Origin: Siccirubricoccus deserti | GTDB lineage: Bacteria; Pseudomonadota; Alphaproteobacteria; Acetobacterales; Acetobacteraceae | DNA length: 64,000 bases | Assembly: GCF_014283215.1 (NCBI RefSeq) | Contig: NZ_JACOMF010000003.1 | Location: 124,001-188,000, forward strand | Reading direction: 5' to 3' | Shown: piece by piece, positions 56,097-64,000 of the stretch | Numbering within the stretch: the stretch's first letter is position 1 | How the letters are laid out: each line of letters starts with the position of its first letter | The notes under the pieces: generated by a model | Database searches by the model: none | Seen by the model: only the letters and a program-made list of their open reading frames with translations | Told to the model about the DNA's origin: nothing | Made by a program: the position numbers and the translations under genes

Positions 56097-56456
56097 TTGA
56101 CCGAGGCGTCTGCCAGGCCAGCCCCGCTGGTCCGGGCCGCCCTGCTGGGCCGCTGTCCGCGTTGCGGCAGCGGCCCGCTTTTCATCCGGGGGCTGGAGGT
56201 GCGGGAGGAATGCCCGCAGTGCGGCCTTGATCTCCGGGCGCATGACGCCGGGGACGGCCCAGCGGTCGCCGGCATCTTCCTGGTCGGCGCGATTGCGGTG
56301 ATCGCCGCGCTGATGATCGATTCCCGCTTCCAGCCGCCGCTCTGGGTCCATGCGCTGCTCTGGCCGGCGCTGGTGCTGCCGCTCACCCTGCTGGTCATGC
56401 GGCTGGCCAAGGCGGCGCTGGTCGGGCTGCACTACCGCCAGCGCTCCGGCGCATGA
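56097..56456 (+). CDS. DUF983 membrane protein
   Basis: 119 aa. It begins with two zinc-ribbon-like CxxC pairs (RCPRCGSGPLF and ECPQCGLDL), followed by two helices (VAGIFLVGAIAVIAALMI and VHALLWPALVLPLTLLVMRLA). DUF983 genes commonly lie between ctaE and surf1; the role is unknown but assembly of the oxidase is likely. The TTG start at 56097 is the best available in frame; the ribosome site GGGGAG is rather far. The end overlaps the surf1 ATG (ATGA). Confidence 0.88.
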   Translation: MTEASARPAPLVRAALLGRCPRCGSGPLFIRGLEVREECPQCGLDLRAHDAGDGPAVAGIFLVGAIAVIAALMIDSRFQPPLWVHALLWPALVLPLTLLVMRLAKAALVGLHYRQRSGA

Positions 56457-57151
56457 CCCGACGCACCCGCCTGCTGCTGCCGGTGCTGGCGGCGCTGCCG
56501 GTCCTCCTGGTCCTCCTCGGCCTCGGCACCTGGCAGGTCCAGCGCCTCACCTGGAAGACCGCGCTGCTGGAGCGCATCGCTGCGGCCGAGGCCGACCCGC
56601 CCGCCCTGCTCGGCGCGGCCGTGCCGGAGCCCTATACGAAGCTCCGCGCCACCGGCCGCTTCGACCACGAGCGGGAGGCGCTGCTCGGCATCGAGCTGCG
56701 CGGCACTACCCTCGGCGCCCATCTGCTGACGCCGCTGCTGCGGCCGAACGGGGTGCCGCCGCTGCTGGTGGACCGCGGCTGGGTGCCGCTGGAGCGCAGT
56801 GCCCCGATCGACCGGCCAGAGGGCGAGGTGGCGGTCACCGGCTATGCTCGCGCCGCCGACAGCCGCGACTGGAACAGCCCGCGTGACGATGCCGCCGGAC
56901 GGCGCTTCTTCCTGTTCGATCCGGCGGCGATCGGCGCCGCGCTCGGCCTGCCGCCGCCGGCGCCCTTCGGCCTAGTGGCCCTGGCGGAGCCGGGGACGCC
57001 ACCCGCTGCCCTGCCGGCCGCCGCCCGCAGCATGCCGCGGCCGACCAACCCGCATCTGGGATACGCCATCACCTGGTATGGGCTGGCCGTCGCCCTGCTG
57101 GGCGTGCTCATCGCCTTCCTTCGCCGCATCGCCCGGGAGCCCGCGCCATGA
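56453..57151 (+). CDS. surf1: SURF1 family oxidase assembly protein
   Basis: 232 aa. Two terminal helices (LLLPVLAALPVLLVLLGLGTWQVQRL and YAITWYGLAVALLGVLIAFL) flank a periplasmic domain with RGTTLGAHLLTPL, LLVDRGWVPLE and a C-terminal NPHLGYAITWYG signature. SURF1 proteins help heme a insertion into subunit I. Coupled by ATGA overlaps both to DUF983 before it and to the M32 peptidase after it. Confidence 0.94.
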   Translation: MTRRTRLLLPVLAALPVLLVLLGLGTWQVQRLTWKTALLERIAAAEADPPALLGAAVPEPYTKLRATGRFDHEREALLGIELRGTTLGAHLLTPLLRPNGVPPLLVDRGWVPLERSAPIDRPEGEVAVTGYARAADSRDWNSPRDDAAGRRFFLFDPAAIGAALGLPPPAPFGLVALAEPGTPPAALPAAARSMPRPTNPHLGYAITWYGLAVALLGVLIAFLRRIAREPAP

Positions 57152-58629
57152 ACGCCGCCTGCCAGCGCCTCACCGCGCGCTTCGCCCGCATCGCCACCCT
57201 GGGCGAGGCCAGCGCCATGCTCCACTGGGACGCCAGCGCCATGATGCCGCCGGGCGGCGGCCCGGCGCGCGGCGAGCAGCTGGCGACCCTCGCCGGCCTG
57301 CAGCATGAATTGCTGACCGCGCCGGAGGTGGCGGAGGACCTCGCCGCCGCCACTGCCGAGGGCGAGTGGGGGGTCGCCAACCTGACGCTGATGCGCCGCG
57401 CCCATGCCCGCGCCACCACCCTGCCGACCGCGCTGGTGGAGGCGACCGAGCGGGCCAATGCCGCCTGCGAGAAGGTATGGCGGGAGGCCAAGGCGCGTGC
57501 CGATTTCGCCCTGGTGCGGCCCTACCTGGCCGAGGTGGTGACGCTGCAGTGGGAAACCGCCCAGGCGCTGTCCGCCGCCCTCGGCCTCTCCCCCTATGAT
57601 GCGCTGATGGATGGCTACCAGCCCGGCATTGCCGCCGCCGATGTCGAGCCGATCTTCGCTGCCTACGAAGCCTTCCTCGCCACCGCCCTGCCCGAAGCCG
57701 AGGCGCGGGAGGCACGCCTCCCGCCGCCGCTGCCGCTGGAAGGCCCCTTCCCGGCGGCGGTGCAGCGCGCCCTCTGCCGCAGCTTGTCGGAGCGCATCGG
57801 CCTCGACTACACCCATGCCCGGCTCGACGAGAGCCTGCACCCCTTCTGCGGCGGCACCTCCGCCGATGTGCGCATCACCACCTTCTATTCCGAGGCGGAG
57901 GTCGGCAAGGCGCTGCTCGGCGTGCTGCACGAGACCGGCCATGCGCTGTATGAGCGCGGGCTGCCGGCGGAGTGGGCGCGCCAGCCGGTGGGGCAGGCAG
58001 CCGGCATGGCAGCGCATGAATCCCAGTCGCTGATCATCGAGATGCAGGCCTGCCGGTCGGATGCCTTCCTCGGCTTCCTCGGCGGCGAACTGCATGCGGC
58101 CTTCGGTGGGGCCGCGGCGCCCTATGCGCGGGAGAATCTGGTGCGGCACTGGCGCCGGGTGTCGCGCAGCTTCATTCGCGTCGACGCCGATGAGCTGACC
58201 TATCCGGCGCATGTCATCCTGCGGTTCCGGCTGGAACGCGCGCTCATCGCCGGCGAGTTGGAGGTCGCCGATCTGCCTGGCGCCTGGGCGGAGGGGTTCC
58301 GGCGGCTGCTCGGCATCACCCCACCGGATGACGCGCAAGGCTGCCTGCAGGATATCCACTGGCACGACGGCGCCTTCGGCTATTTCCCCAGCTACACCCT
58401 GGGCGCCATGGCGGCGGCGCAGCTGATGAAGGCGGCGCGGCTGGCGCTGCCGGGGTTGGATTCGGCCATGGCGCGGGGCGATCTGCTGCCGCTGCTCGGA
58501 TGGCTGCGGGAGAAGGTGCATGCCCAGGGCTCCCGCCTCGGCTTCCAGGAGCTGCTGCGCTTCGCCACCGGCAAGCCGCTCGACCCGCAGGATTTCCTCG
58601 ATCACCTGCGTGGCCGCTACCTGGGGTGA
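57148..58629 (+). CDS. M32 family metallocarboxypeptidase
   Basis: 493 aa zinc carboxypeptidase of the Taq/Pfu type. The HEXXH motif is HETGH at His261-His265 (VLHETGHALYERGL), with the downstream AAHESQSLIIEMQ (His, Glu ligands) and the VDADELTYPAHVILRFRLE and IHWHDGAFGYFPSYTLG signatures. No signal peptide, so cytoplasmic. It begins inside the surf1 stop codon (ATGA), so it is translated with the oxidase assembly genes although no functional link is known. Conserved Trp-rich LHWDASAMMP at the N-terminus. Confidence 0.94.
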   Translation: MNAACQRLTARFARIATLGEASAMLHWDASAMMPPGGGPARGEQLATLAGLQHELLTAPEVAEDLAAATAEGEWGVANLTLMRRAHARATTLPTALVEATERANAACEKVWREAKARADFALVRPYLAEVVTLQWETAQALSAALGLSPYDALMDGYQPGIAAADVEPIFAAYEAFLATALPEAEAREARLPPPLPLEGPFPAAVQRALCRSLSERIGLDYTHARLDESLHPFCGGTSADVRITTFYSEAEVGKALLGVLHETGHALYERGLPAEWARQPVGQAAGMAAHESQSLIIEMQACRSDAFLGFLGGELHAAFGGAAAPYARENLVRHWRRVSRSFIRVDADELTYPAHVILRFRLERALIAGELEVADLPGAWAEGFRRLLGITPPDDAQGCLQDIHWHDGAFGYFPSYTLGAMAAAQLMKAARLALPGLDSAMARGDLLPLLGWLREKVHAQGSRLGFQELLRFATGKPLDPQDFLDHLRGRYLG

Positions 58630-58691
58630 CAGCCACTCTTGCCTTGGCGCGGCGGTAGCGGGAGGCTGGCGGGAAACAGGGGAACGCCGCC

Positions 58692-59486
58692 ATGACCTGG
58701 ACCCACACGGTCACCGCCCGCAACCTCTCGGCGCAATCCGAGAATCGCATCCACGACGACACCATCGCCCGCCGCTTCGGCTTCCAGGGCGCGCTGGTGC
58801 CGGGGGTGGAGGTCTATGCCTATGCCGTCCATCCTGCTTTGGCACGCTGGGGCCAGGAGTGGCTCACCGGCGGCAGCGCCGGGATCCGCTTCCAGCAGCC
58901 GGTCTATGACGGCGATGCGGTCCAGGTGGCAGCCGAGGCGGCGGAGGATGGGTTGGCCGTCACCGTCCGGGTCGGCGACCGTCACTGCGCCAGCGGCCGG
59001 CTCGGCCCGCCGCGCCCCGGGCCGGCGCCGGACCCGGCCGGCTATGCCTGGCGCACCCCGCCAGCGGAGCGGCCGCCGGCCAGCGAGGCCAGCCTCGCAC
59101 CTGGCACCATCCTCGGCACCGCGCCCTTCCCGCTGACCGAGGAGGCACTCGGCGCCTATCTCGAGGCTGTGGGGGAGGCGGGCTCCTTCTACGCCGCCGA
59201 GGGCATCGCCCATCCCGGACTGATCCTCCGCCAGTGCAACCAGGCGCTGGTGCAGAATGTCGCGCTCGGCCCCTGGATTCACACCGGCAGCACGGTGCGC
59301 AGCCTCCGCCCAGCACGACTGGGGGAGGCTCTGACGGTGCGCGCCCGGGTGGTGGCGAATGAGACTCGCAAGGGCCACCGCTTTGTCGAGCTCGATGCGC
59401 TGGTGCTGGGTGGCGACGGCATGCCGGTGGCGCAGGTGGCGCATACCGCGATCTGGCGGCCACGGCAGATGGATGCGGCGGCGTAG
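58692..59486 (+). CDS. Double hotdog-fold (MaoC-like) protein
   Basis: 264 aa with two hotdog-like halves. The first (about 15-100) contains ENRIHDDTIARRFGFQGALVPGV, which resembles the hydratase motif with its Asp/His, and QPVYDGDAVQVAAEAAEDG. The second (about 145-255) contains GLILRQCNQALVQNVALGPWIHTGSTVRSLRPARLGEALTVRARVV. MaoC-type proteins hydrate enoyl-CoA or bind acyl-CoA; whether this one is active cannot be told. The ATG follows the M32 gene by 62 bases. A clear hairpin follows. Confidence 0.78.
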   Translation: MTWTHTVTARNLSAQSENRIHDDTIARRFGFQGALVPGVEVYAYAVHPALARWGQEWLTGGSAGIRFQQPVYDGDAVQVAAEAAEDGLAVTVRVGDRHCASGRLGPPRPGPAPDPAGYAWRTPPAERPPASEASLAPGTILGTAPFPLTEEALGAYLEAVGEAGSFYAAEGIAHPGLILRQCNQALVQNVALGPWIHTGSTVRSLRPARLGEALTVRARVVANETRKGHRFVELDALVLGGDGMPVAQVAHTAIWRPRQMDAAA

Positions 59487-59562
59487 CAGCGAATCGGCGC
59501 GGGTCCCTGGAAAACCGCCATGCCGGATTTGATCTGGCCATAATCCCGTTGTTCTGAGGCGG

Positions 59563-59585
59563 ATGCGCGGATCAAGTCCGCGCAT
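59563..59585. terminator. Bidirectional terminator hairpin / family 2 repeat
   Basis: Perfect 9-bp stem ATGCGCGGA / TCCGCGCAT with loop TCAAG, between convergent genes ending at 59486 and 59638. The right half extends to gacgg and matches other family 2 repeats. Confidence 0.6.
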
Positions 59586-59637
59586 GACGGGGGCGGGGAA
59601 AGGGGTGGCGTCGCGTCGGATGCCGCCCGCCGCTGCC

Positions 59638-60246
59638 CTACCGCCGCCGGAACACCAGCAGGAAATTATTGGCCGGCATCGGCTCGACCAGCGGCACGGT
59701 GAAGCCCTCGGCCGCTTCGATCACCGCTTCCAGGTCACGCACGCCCCATTCCGGGTCATGCGCCCGGAGATCCGCGTCGAAGGCGGCGTTGCTCGGCGTG
59801 GTATGCTTGCCGCCGCGCCGGAATGGCCCATAGAGGATCAGCGGCCCATCCGGCGGCAGCAGCCGCGCCGCCCCCGCCAGCAGCCCGAGCGTCGCCGCCC
59901 AGGGCGCGATATGGATCATATTGGCGACGAAGATCGCGTCCGCGGCGTCGATCGGCCAAGTCTCGGCGGTGGTGTCCAGCGCCAGCGCCGGGCGCAGGTT
60001 GGGCAGCCGCGCGGCACGGACCCAGGCGTTGATGCTGGTGCGGGCGCGCTCGTCCCGGTCGCTCGGCTGAAAGAACAGCGCCGGCATGCTGGCGGCGAAA
60101 TGCACCGCATGCTCGCCGGTGCCCGAGGCGATCTCCAGCACCAGCCCCTCCTGCGGCAGATGCCGCCGAAGCGCTGCAAGGATCGCATCGCGGTTGCGCA
60201 TCGTTGCTGGCGCATGGCAGCGCGCATCCTGGCGCAGCTTGGCCAT
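59638..60246 (-). CDS. DUF938 SAM-dependent methyltransferase-like protein
   Basis: 202 aa. Typical DUF938 start with RQDARCHAPATMRNRDAILAAL, SAM motif I LVLEIASGTGEHAVHFAA, and conserved IFVANMIHIAPWAATLGLLAGAARLLPPDGPLILYGPFRRGG. GGAG lies 8 bases upstream of ATG 60246. Substrate unknown. It is transcribed towards the hotdog gene and is separated from the FAD monooxygenase gene by about 120 bases. Confidence 0.88.
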   Translation of the reverse strand: MAKLRQDARCHAPATMRNRDAILAALRRHLPQEGLVLEIASGTGEHAVHFAASMPALFFQPSDRDERARTSINAWVRAARLPNLRPALALDTTAETWPIDAADAIFVANMIHIAPWAATLGLLAGAARLLPPDGPLILYGPFRRGGKHTTPSNAAFDADLRAHDPEWGVRDLEAVIEAAEGFTVPLVEPMPANNFLLVFRRR

Positions 60247-60370
60247 AGACGTTTCTCCAATCTGTCGGAAGTGTTGTGCAACCCTTCCCTTGCTCGCAAG
60301 TTGAGCAATGCCGCCCGAATGCGCCAGTCCTAATGTTACGCTTGCCAGCTTCGGCCGGGGCCTATGGCCG

Positions 60371-61996
60371 TCATCGCCGGTCCATGGATGCTGGTGGAAT
60401 CGACGGCGATCCGCCGATGGCCGCGACATCCGAATTCCGCTCTACCCCCGCCCGACCGAAGACCAGCCCGTGCCGGGCGACGAAGGCCTGCAGCTTGTCC
60501 GCCTCCTGCTCGGCCAGGGCCAGGGCGACATGCATGTCGGGCCGCAGGAGATAGGCCGCGTCGCGCCGCAGCCCGGCCTGCCCGGCGGCTTCGGTCCAGG
60601 GGAAGGCATCCAGCGGCAGGCCGAGCCGGGACGCCGCCGCGCTCAGCCCCGGCTCAGCCGTGCCATACACATGCAGCCGCCAGTCGAGCCCAGCGAGGGA
60701 AGCGAAATTGTCGCCCGCCGCCATCGGCACCCAGGGCAGCCGGTCGCCGCCCGCGACCTCGCCCGCTTTGCCCCCGCTCAGCGCGCTGTCCGCGTAGGCG
60801 ATGCGGATCTGCGAGACGGTGCGGAACAGCAGCCTTCGCACGGCGGCGAAGCCGGTGAGCGCGGGCAGCAGGTTCGGCACCAGCCAGCCGCGCAGGAAGC
60901 GGCTGCCCGGCCCGCTGCCGACCAGCCCCTGGAAGGCCCGGTCGGTGGTGGCGACCAGGCTGCGGGCGAAGGCGATCCGCTCGGTCTCATAGGTGTCGAG
61001 GATCGCCGGCGCAGCCCGGCCGCCCAGCACCTCGGCCAGCTTCCAGGACAGGTTCACCGCATCGCCGATGCCGGTGTTCATGCCCTGGCCGCCGGCCGGG
61101 CTGTGGATATGCCCGGCGTCGCCGGCAATGAAGGCGCGGCCGATGCGGAAATGGTCGGCTACGCGGTGGTGCACATGGTAGGTTGAGAACCAGTTCACCT
61201 CAGTCACGCGGACGCCGAACACCGCCTCCGCCGAGGCCCGCACATCCTCGAACTCGAGCCGGTCGCGGTCGCCGAGCCCCTCCGACACGCTTTTGCCCGC
61301 GGCCTCCGGCACGATGCCGATGAGCCGCTGCATGCCGCTGCTGCGCACCGGGAACATCAGCGCCAGCCCGTCGCGGTCGACATTGGCGTAGATGTCGGTC
61401 TTGAACCCGCCCTCGACCGCCACGTCGGCGACGTAGAACAGGTGGCGGTAGGTGCCGCCGGGGAAACCGAGGCCGAGGCTCTCCCGCACCTGGCTGTGGG
61501 CGCCGTCGCAGCCGCAGATATAGGCGACGCGGCAGCGGGTCTCGCGGCCGCCCTGGACGAGGGTGGCCTCGACCCCCTCGGCATCCTGGGTGAAGCCGCG
61601 CAGCTCCACCCCCCATTCGACGACGGCACCGGCGGCTTCCAGCCGGGCGGTGAGGAAGCGCTCGTGGTCGTCCTGCGGGAAGCAGAGGGCGAAAGGGTAG
61701 GGACTCAAGGCCGCGCCGAGCTCGGCGAGCGGGATGCTCGCCACCTCCTCCCCATCCTCGCGCAGGTGCACGGCCCGCATCGGGATGCCGAGCGCCACCA
61801 CCGCGTCGGCGAAGCCGAGCTGGCGGTAGAACTCCAAGGTCCGGGCCTGCACCGCCACGGCGCGGGAGGCCTGGCCGGGGCCGCCGTTGCGGTCGATGAT
61901 GCGGAAGGGCACGCCATGGCGGGCCAGCCGCAGGGCGAGCACCAGCCCGGTGGGGCCGGCGCCGACGATCAGGACCTTGGTGCTGGTGCTGGACAT
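60371..61996 (-). CDS. FAD-dependent aromatic-type monooxygenase (FAD_binding_3)
   Basis: 541 aa flavoprotein hydroxylase of the PheA/TfdB/MhpA group. Rossmann motif LIVGAGPTGLVLALRLARHGVPFRIIDRN at residues 9-37; the conserved YICGCDGAHSQVRESLG (DG motif) near residue 160; and the second FAD motif FIAGDAGHIHSPAGGQGMNTGIGDAVNLSWKLAEVL. The C-terminus has a thioredoxin-like region (LLRPDMHVALALAEQEADKLQAFV). GAAGGA lies 6-7 bases upstream of ATG 61996. The substrate, probably a phenol or related aromatic, is not predictable. It is divergent from thrC. Confidence 0.9.
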   Translation of the reverse strand: MSSTSTKVLIVGAGPTGLVLALRLARHGVPFRIIDRNGGPGQASRAVAVQARTLEFYRQLGFADAVVALGIPMRAVHLREDGEEVASIPLAELGAALSPYPFALCFPQDDHERFLTARLEAAGAVVEWGVELRGFTQDAEGVEATLVQGGRETRCRVAYICGCDGAHSQVRESLGLGFPGGTYRHLFYVADVAVEGGFKTDIYANVDRDGLALMFPVRSSGMQRLIGIVPEAAGKSVSEGLGDRDRLEFEDVRASAEAVFGVRVTEVNWFSTYHVHHRVADHFRIGRAFIAGDAGHIHSPAGGQGMNTGIGDAVNLSWKLAEVLGGRAAPAILDTYETERIAFARSLVATTDRAFQGLVGSGPGSRFLRGWLVPNLLPALTGFAAVRRLLFRTVSQIRIAYADSALSGGKAGEVAGGDRLPWVPMAAGDNFASLAGLDWRLHVYGTAEPGLSAAASRLGLPLDAFPWTEAAGQAGLRRDAAYLLRPDMHVALALAEQEADKLQAFVARHGLVFGRAGVERNSDVAAIGGSPSIPPASMDRR

Positions 61997-62316
61997 CGGA
62001 TTTCCTTCGCTGCTGTCGCCATATCCGGCCACGCGGCCCGCAGAATGCGGCCCGGATGCGCCTTCCCATGCCGCTGCCCCGCCCACCGCTGCCTGGAGCG
62101 ACCGAGGCCGCCTCCGCTCCCGGCTTCGCGGAACCCGCTCATCGGCGGGCCGCGTCCATGTCTGAAAGTCGCTCCGCCGTAGCCGGTCGTTGTGGAGCGG
62201 CTTCGCTCCTGGGCGTTCACGGCCCTCCGAGATCCGCCCTAGCATTCTGATTTTGCGAGAAAATTACGCCGCCCGAGGTGTTCCACCCGGGTGCAGTTTG
62301 CTCTAGCCTCCGCGTC
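61997..62316. other. Intergenic region between the monooxygenase gene and thrC
   Basis: 320 bases between divergent genes. An AT-richer stretch at about 62243-62270 (ttctgattttgcgagaaaa) is the likely thrC promoter area. No RNA gene or repeat recognised. Confidence 0.4.
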
Positions 62317-63723
62317 ATGCGCTATCTCAGCACCCGCGGCCAGGCCGCCCCCCACGACTTTGAAGGCGTCCTGCTGGCCGGCCTCGCCGAAGATGGCGGG
62401 CTGTTCATGCCGGAGAGCTGGCCGAGCCTCTCCCCCGCCGAATGGCGCGCCCTGCGCGGCCTGCCCTACCCGGAACTCGCCGCCCGGCTGATCCACCGCT
62501 TCGCCGGCGAGACGCTGTCGCTGGAGACGCTGCGCGACATGACCACCGCCGCCTACGCCGGCTTTGGCCACCCCGCCGTGGCGCCGCTGGTGCAGCTGGA
62601 CAGCCGCAGCTTCGCGCTCGAATTGTTCCACGGCCCGACCCTCGCCTTCAAGGACATGGCGATGCAGCTGCTCGGGCGGCTGTTCGACCATGTGCTGGCC
62701 CGGCGCGGCGAGCGTATCACCATTGTCGGCGCCACCAGCGGCGACACCGGCTCGGCGGCGATCGAGGCCTGTCGCGACCGTGGCGCCATCGACATCATCA
62801 TCCTCCACCCGGATGGAAGGACCTCGGAGGTCCAGCGGCGGCAGATGACCACGGTGCTGTCGCCCAATGTCGCCAACCTGGCGCTGAATGGCACCTTCGA
62901 CGATTGCCAGGACCTGGTGAAGGCGATGTTCAACGATGCCCCCTTCCGTGCGGAGATGCGGCTGGCGGCGGTGAACTCCATCAACTGGGCCCGGGTGGCG
63001 GCGCAGATCCCCTATTACGCCCATGCGGCGCTGGCGCTTGGCGCGCCGGACCGGCCGATGGCCTTCAGCGTGCCGACCGGCAATTTCGGCAATGTGCTGG
63101 CGGCCTGGGCGGTGCGGGCGATGGGGCTGCCGGTGGAGCGGCTGATCATCGGCGCCAACCGCAACAACATCCTGGCGCGGTTCCTCGCGGCCAACGACAT
63201 GTCGATGCGGCCGGTGGAGCCCAGCCTCTCGCCCAGCATGGACATCCAGGTCAGTTCGAACTTCGAGCGGCTGCTGTTCGAGCTGCTGGGTCGCGACGGC
63301 GCCGCCACGGCCGAGACCATGCAGCGCTTCCGCGCCGAGGGCAGGATGCCGGTGCCGGACGCCGCCTGGCGGCGGGCGACCGGGCTGTTCCGCGGCTTCA
63401 CCCTGGACGATGAGGGGACGCTGGCGGAGATCCGCCGGCTGTGGACCGGCCAGGGCTACCTCGCCGACCCGCACACCGCCATCGGCACCGCCGCCGCCCG
63501 TGCCCATGCCCCGGAGGACCGCTCCATTCCGGTGGTGGTCGCCGCCACCGCCCATCCGGCGAAATTCCCCGATGCGGTGGAACGCGCAACCGGCAACCGC
63601 CCCCCTCTGCCAGCGCGCCTCGCCGACCTATATGAGCGGGAGGAACGCTATGCCGTGCTTGCCCCGGAGCTTGCGGACGTCGAGGCTTTCGTGCGCGCCC
63701 ATGCCCGCCGCAACACGGCCTGA
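62317..63723 (+). CDS. thrC: Threonine synthase
   Basis: 468 aa PLP enzyme converting O-phospho-homoserine to threonine. MRYLSTRGQAAPHDFEGVLLAGLAEDGGLFMPE is the usual N-terminus of the long (proteobacterial/fungal) class; the PLP Lys is Lys112 in HGPTLAFKDMAMQLLG; VGATSGDTGSAAIEACR binds the cofactor phosphate; and IPTGNFGN-like VPTGNFGNVLAAW follows. ATG at 62317 matches the family start; the frame upstream to 62278 is not needed. It is followed 109 bases later by an M16 peptidase gene, a common order in alphaproteobacteria. Confidence 0.96.
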   Translation: MRYLSTRGQAAPHDFEGVLLAGLAEDGGLFMPESWPSLSPAEWRALRGLPYPELAARLIHRFAGETLSLETLRDMTTAAYAGFGHPAVAPLVQLDSRSFALELFHGPTLAFKDMAMQLLGRLFDHVLARRGERITIVGATSGDTGSAAIEACRDRGAIDIIILHPDGRTSEVQRRQMTTVLSPNVANLALNGTFDDCQDLVKAMFNDAPFRAEMRLAAVNSINWARVAAQIPYYAHAALALGAPDRPMAFSVPTGNFGNVLAAWAVRAMGLPVERLIIGANRNNILARFLAANDMSMRPVEPSLSPSMDIQVSSNFERLLFELLGRDGAATAETMQRFRAEGRMPVPDAAWRRATGLFRGFTLDDEGTLAEIRRLWTGQGYLADPHTAIGTAAARAHAPEDRSIPVVVAATAHPAKFPDAVERATGNRPPLPARLADLYEREERYAVLAPELADVEAFVRAHARRNTA

Positions 63724-63832
63724 GGGTTCCGGACGAATGCCTGTTGGCCTGGAGCACGGCGGGAAGGCCCAGCGAGCCTCGCTGGCACCAGGCCGATCGC
63801 GTTTCCATCTCTGAGGAAAGACACTCGCAACA

Positions 63833-64000
63833 ATGTCCGATGCCGTCCGCGTCACCCGCCTGCCCAATGGCCTCACGGTCGTCTCGGAGGTCATGCCGCG
63901 GGTCGAGACCGTGTCCTTCGGCGCCTATGTCTCGACCGGCACGCGCAACGAGACCGCGGCGGAGAACGGGGTCTCCCATTTCCTTGAGCACATGGCCTTC
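63833..64000 (+). CDS. M16-family zinc peptidase (3' truncated)
   Basis: The first 56 codons of an insulinase/mitochondrial-processing-peptidase-like protein: VRVTRLPNGLTVVSEVMPRVETVSFGAYVSTGTRNE and the inverted zinc motif HXXEH in GVSHFLEHMAF, where the window ends. These match the N-terminal active-site domain of the family, which normally exceeds 400 aa. Its position after thrC is standard for alphaproteobacteria. No strong ribosome site near the ATG. Confidence 0.92.
   Translation, partial: MSDAVRVTRLPNGLTVVSEVMPRVETVSFGAYVSTGTRNETAAENGVSHFLEHMAF

Overview
The window is a continuous stretch of very GC-rich bacterial chromosome, densely coding on both strands. The gene content points to an alphaproteobacterium, most likely Acetobacteraceae of the Roseomonas type. 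The evidence is a hopanoid pathway (hpnB, shc, hpnG, hpnH, hpnN), the cell-cycle regulator GcrA, a PmtA-type phospholipid methyltransferase, an aa3 oxidase operon with ctaB/ctaG/surf1, two TctC/Bug solute-binding proteins, and the neighbouring thrC and M16 peptidase genes. This assignment is inference from content. I see no rRNA, no convincing tRNA, no CRISPR array, no prophage and no insertion sequence.

Region by region. 1-11.3 kb is hopanoid and isoprenoid metabolism: hpnB (cut by the window edge), squalene-hopene cyclase and hpnG face an opposed ispH-hpnH pair, followed by a copC-copD-hpnN run. 11.4-15.3 kb carries lnt, a small XRE regulator, a DUF2244 membrane protein and nth. 15.4-19 kb carries a glycosyltransferase coupled to UDP-galactopyranose mutase, then three small proteins including dodecin. 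19.1-25.2 kb carries a coupled DNA-repair pair (UdgX-type glycosylase and radical SAM protein), then a three-gene type III polyketide synthase operon with overlapping start and stop codons. 25.4-28 kb carries two tandem Bug proteins and a YCII protein. 28.1-35.3 kb is dnaJ, dnaK and grpE followed by an apparently dead HtrA-like protein, a LuxR-type regulator with a degenerate receiver, and a membrane glycosyltransferase. 35.8-45.9 kb carries an HD (p)ppGpp-hydrolase-like protein, an acyl-CoA ligase, a GGDEF-EAL protein, a tiny lipoprotein, a peptide-type binding protein, gcrA, a DMT transporter and pmtA. 45.9-50.5 kb carries a decayed PEP-CTERM protein gene, nhaA, a lytic transglycosylase and divergent mntH/arsR. 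50.7-58.6 kb is the cytochrome c oxidase operon ctaC-ctaD-ctaB-small TM-ctaG-ctaE-DUF983-surf1, translationally coupled to an M32 carboxypeptidase. The right end has a hotdog-fold protein, a DUF938 methyltransferase, an FAD monooxygenase, thrC and the start of an M16 peptidase.

The most unusual signals are: the HtrA-like protein lacking catalytic His and Ser next to a receiver-less LuxR regulator beside the DnaK cluster; the compact type III PKS operon; a frameshifted PEP-CTERM pseudogene; pmtA whose only well-placed Shine-Dalgarno precedes an ATT codon; perfect intergenic palindromes upstream of copC and of the XRE gene; and two families of short GC-rich dispersed intergenic repeats. All conclusions come from reading the sequence; no database search was run.
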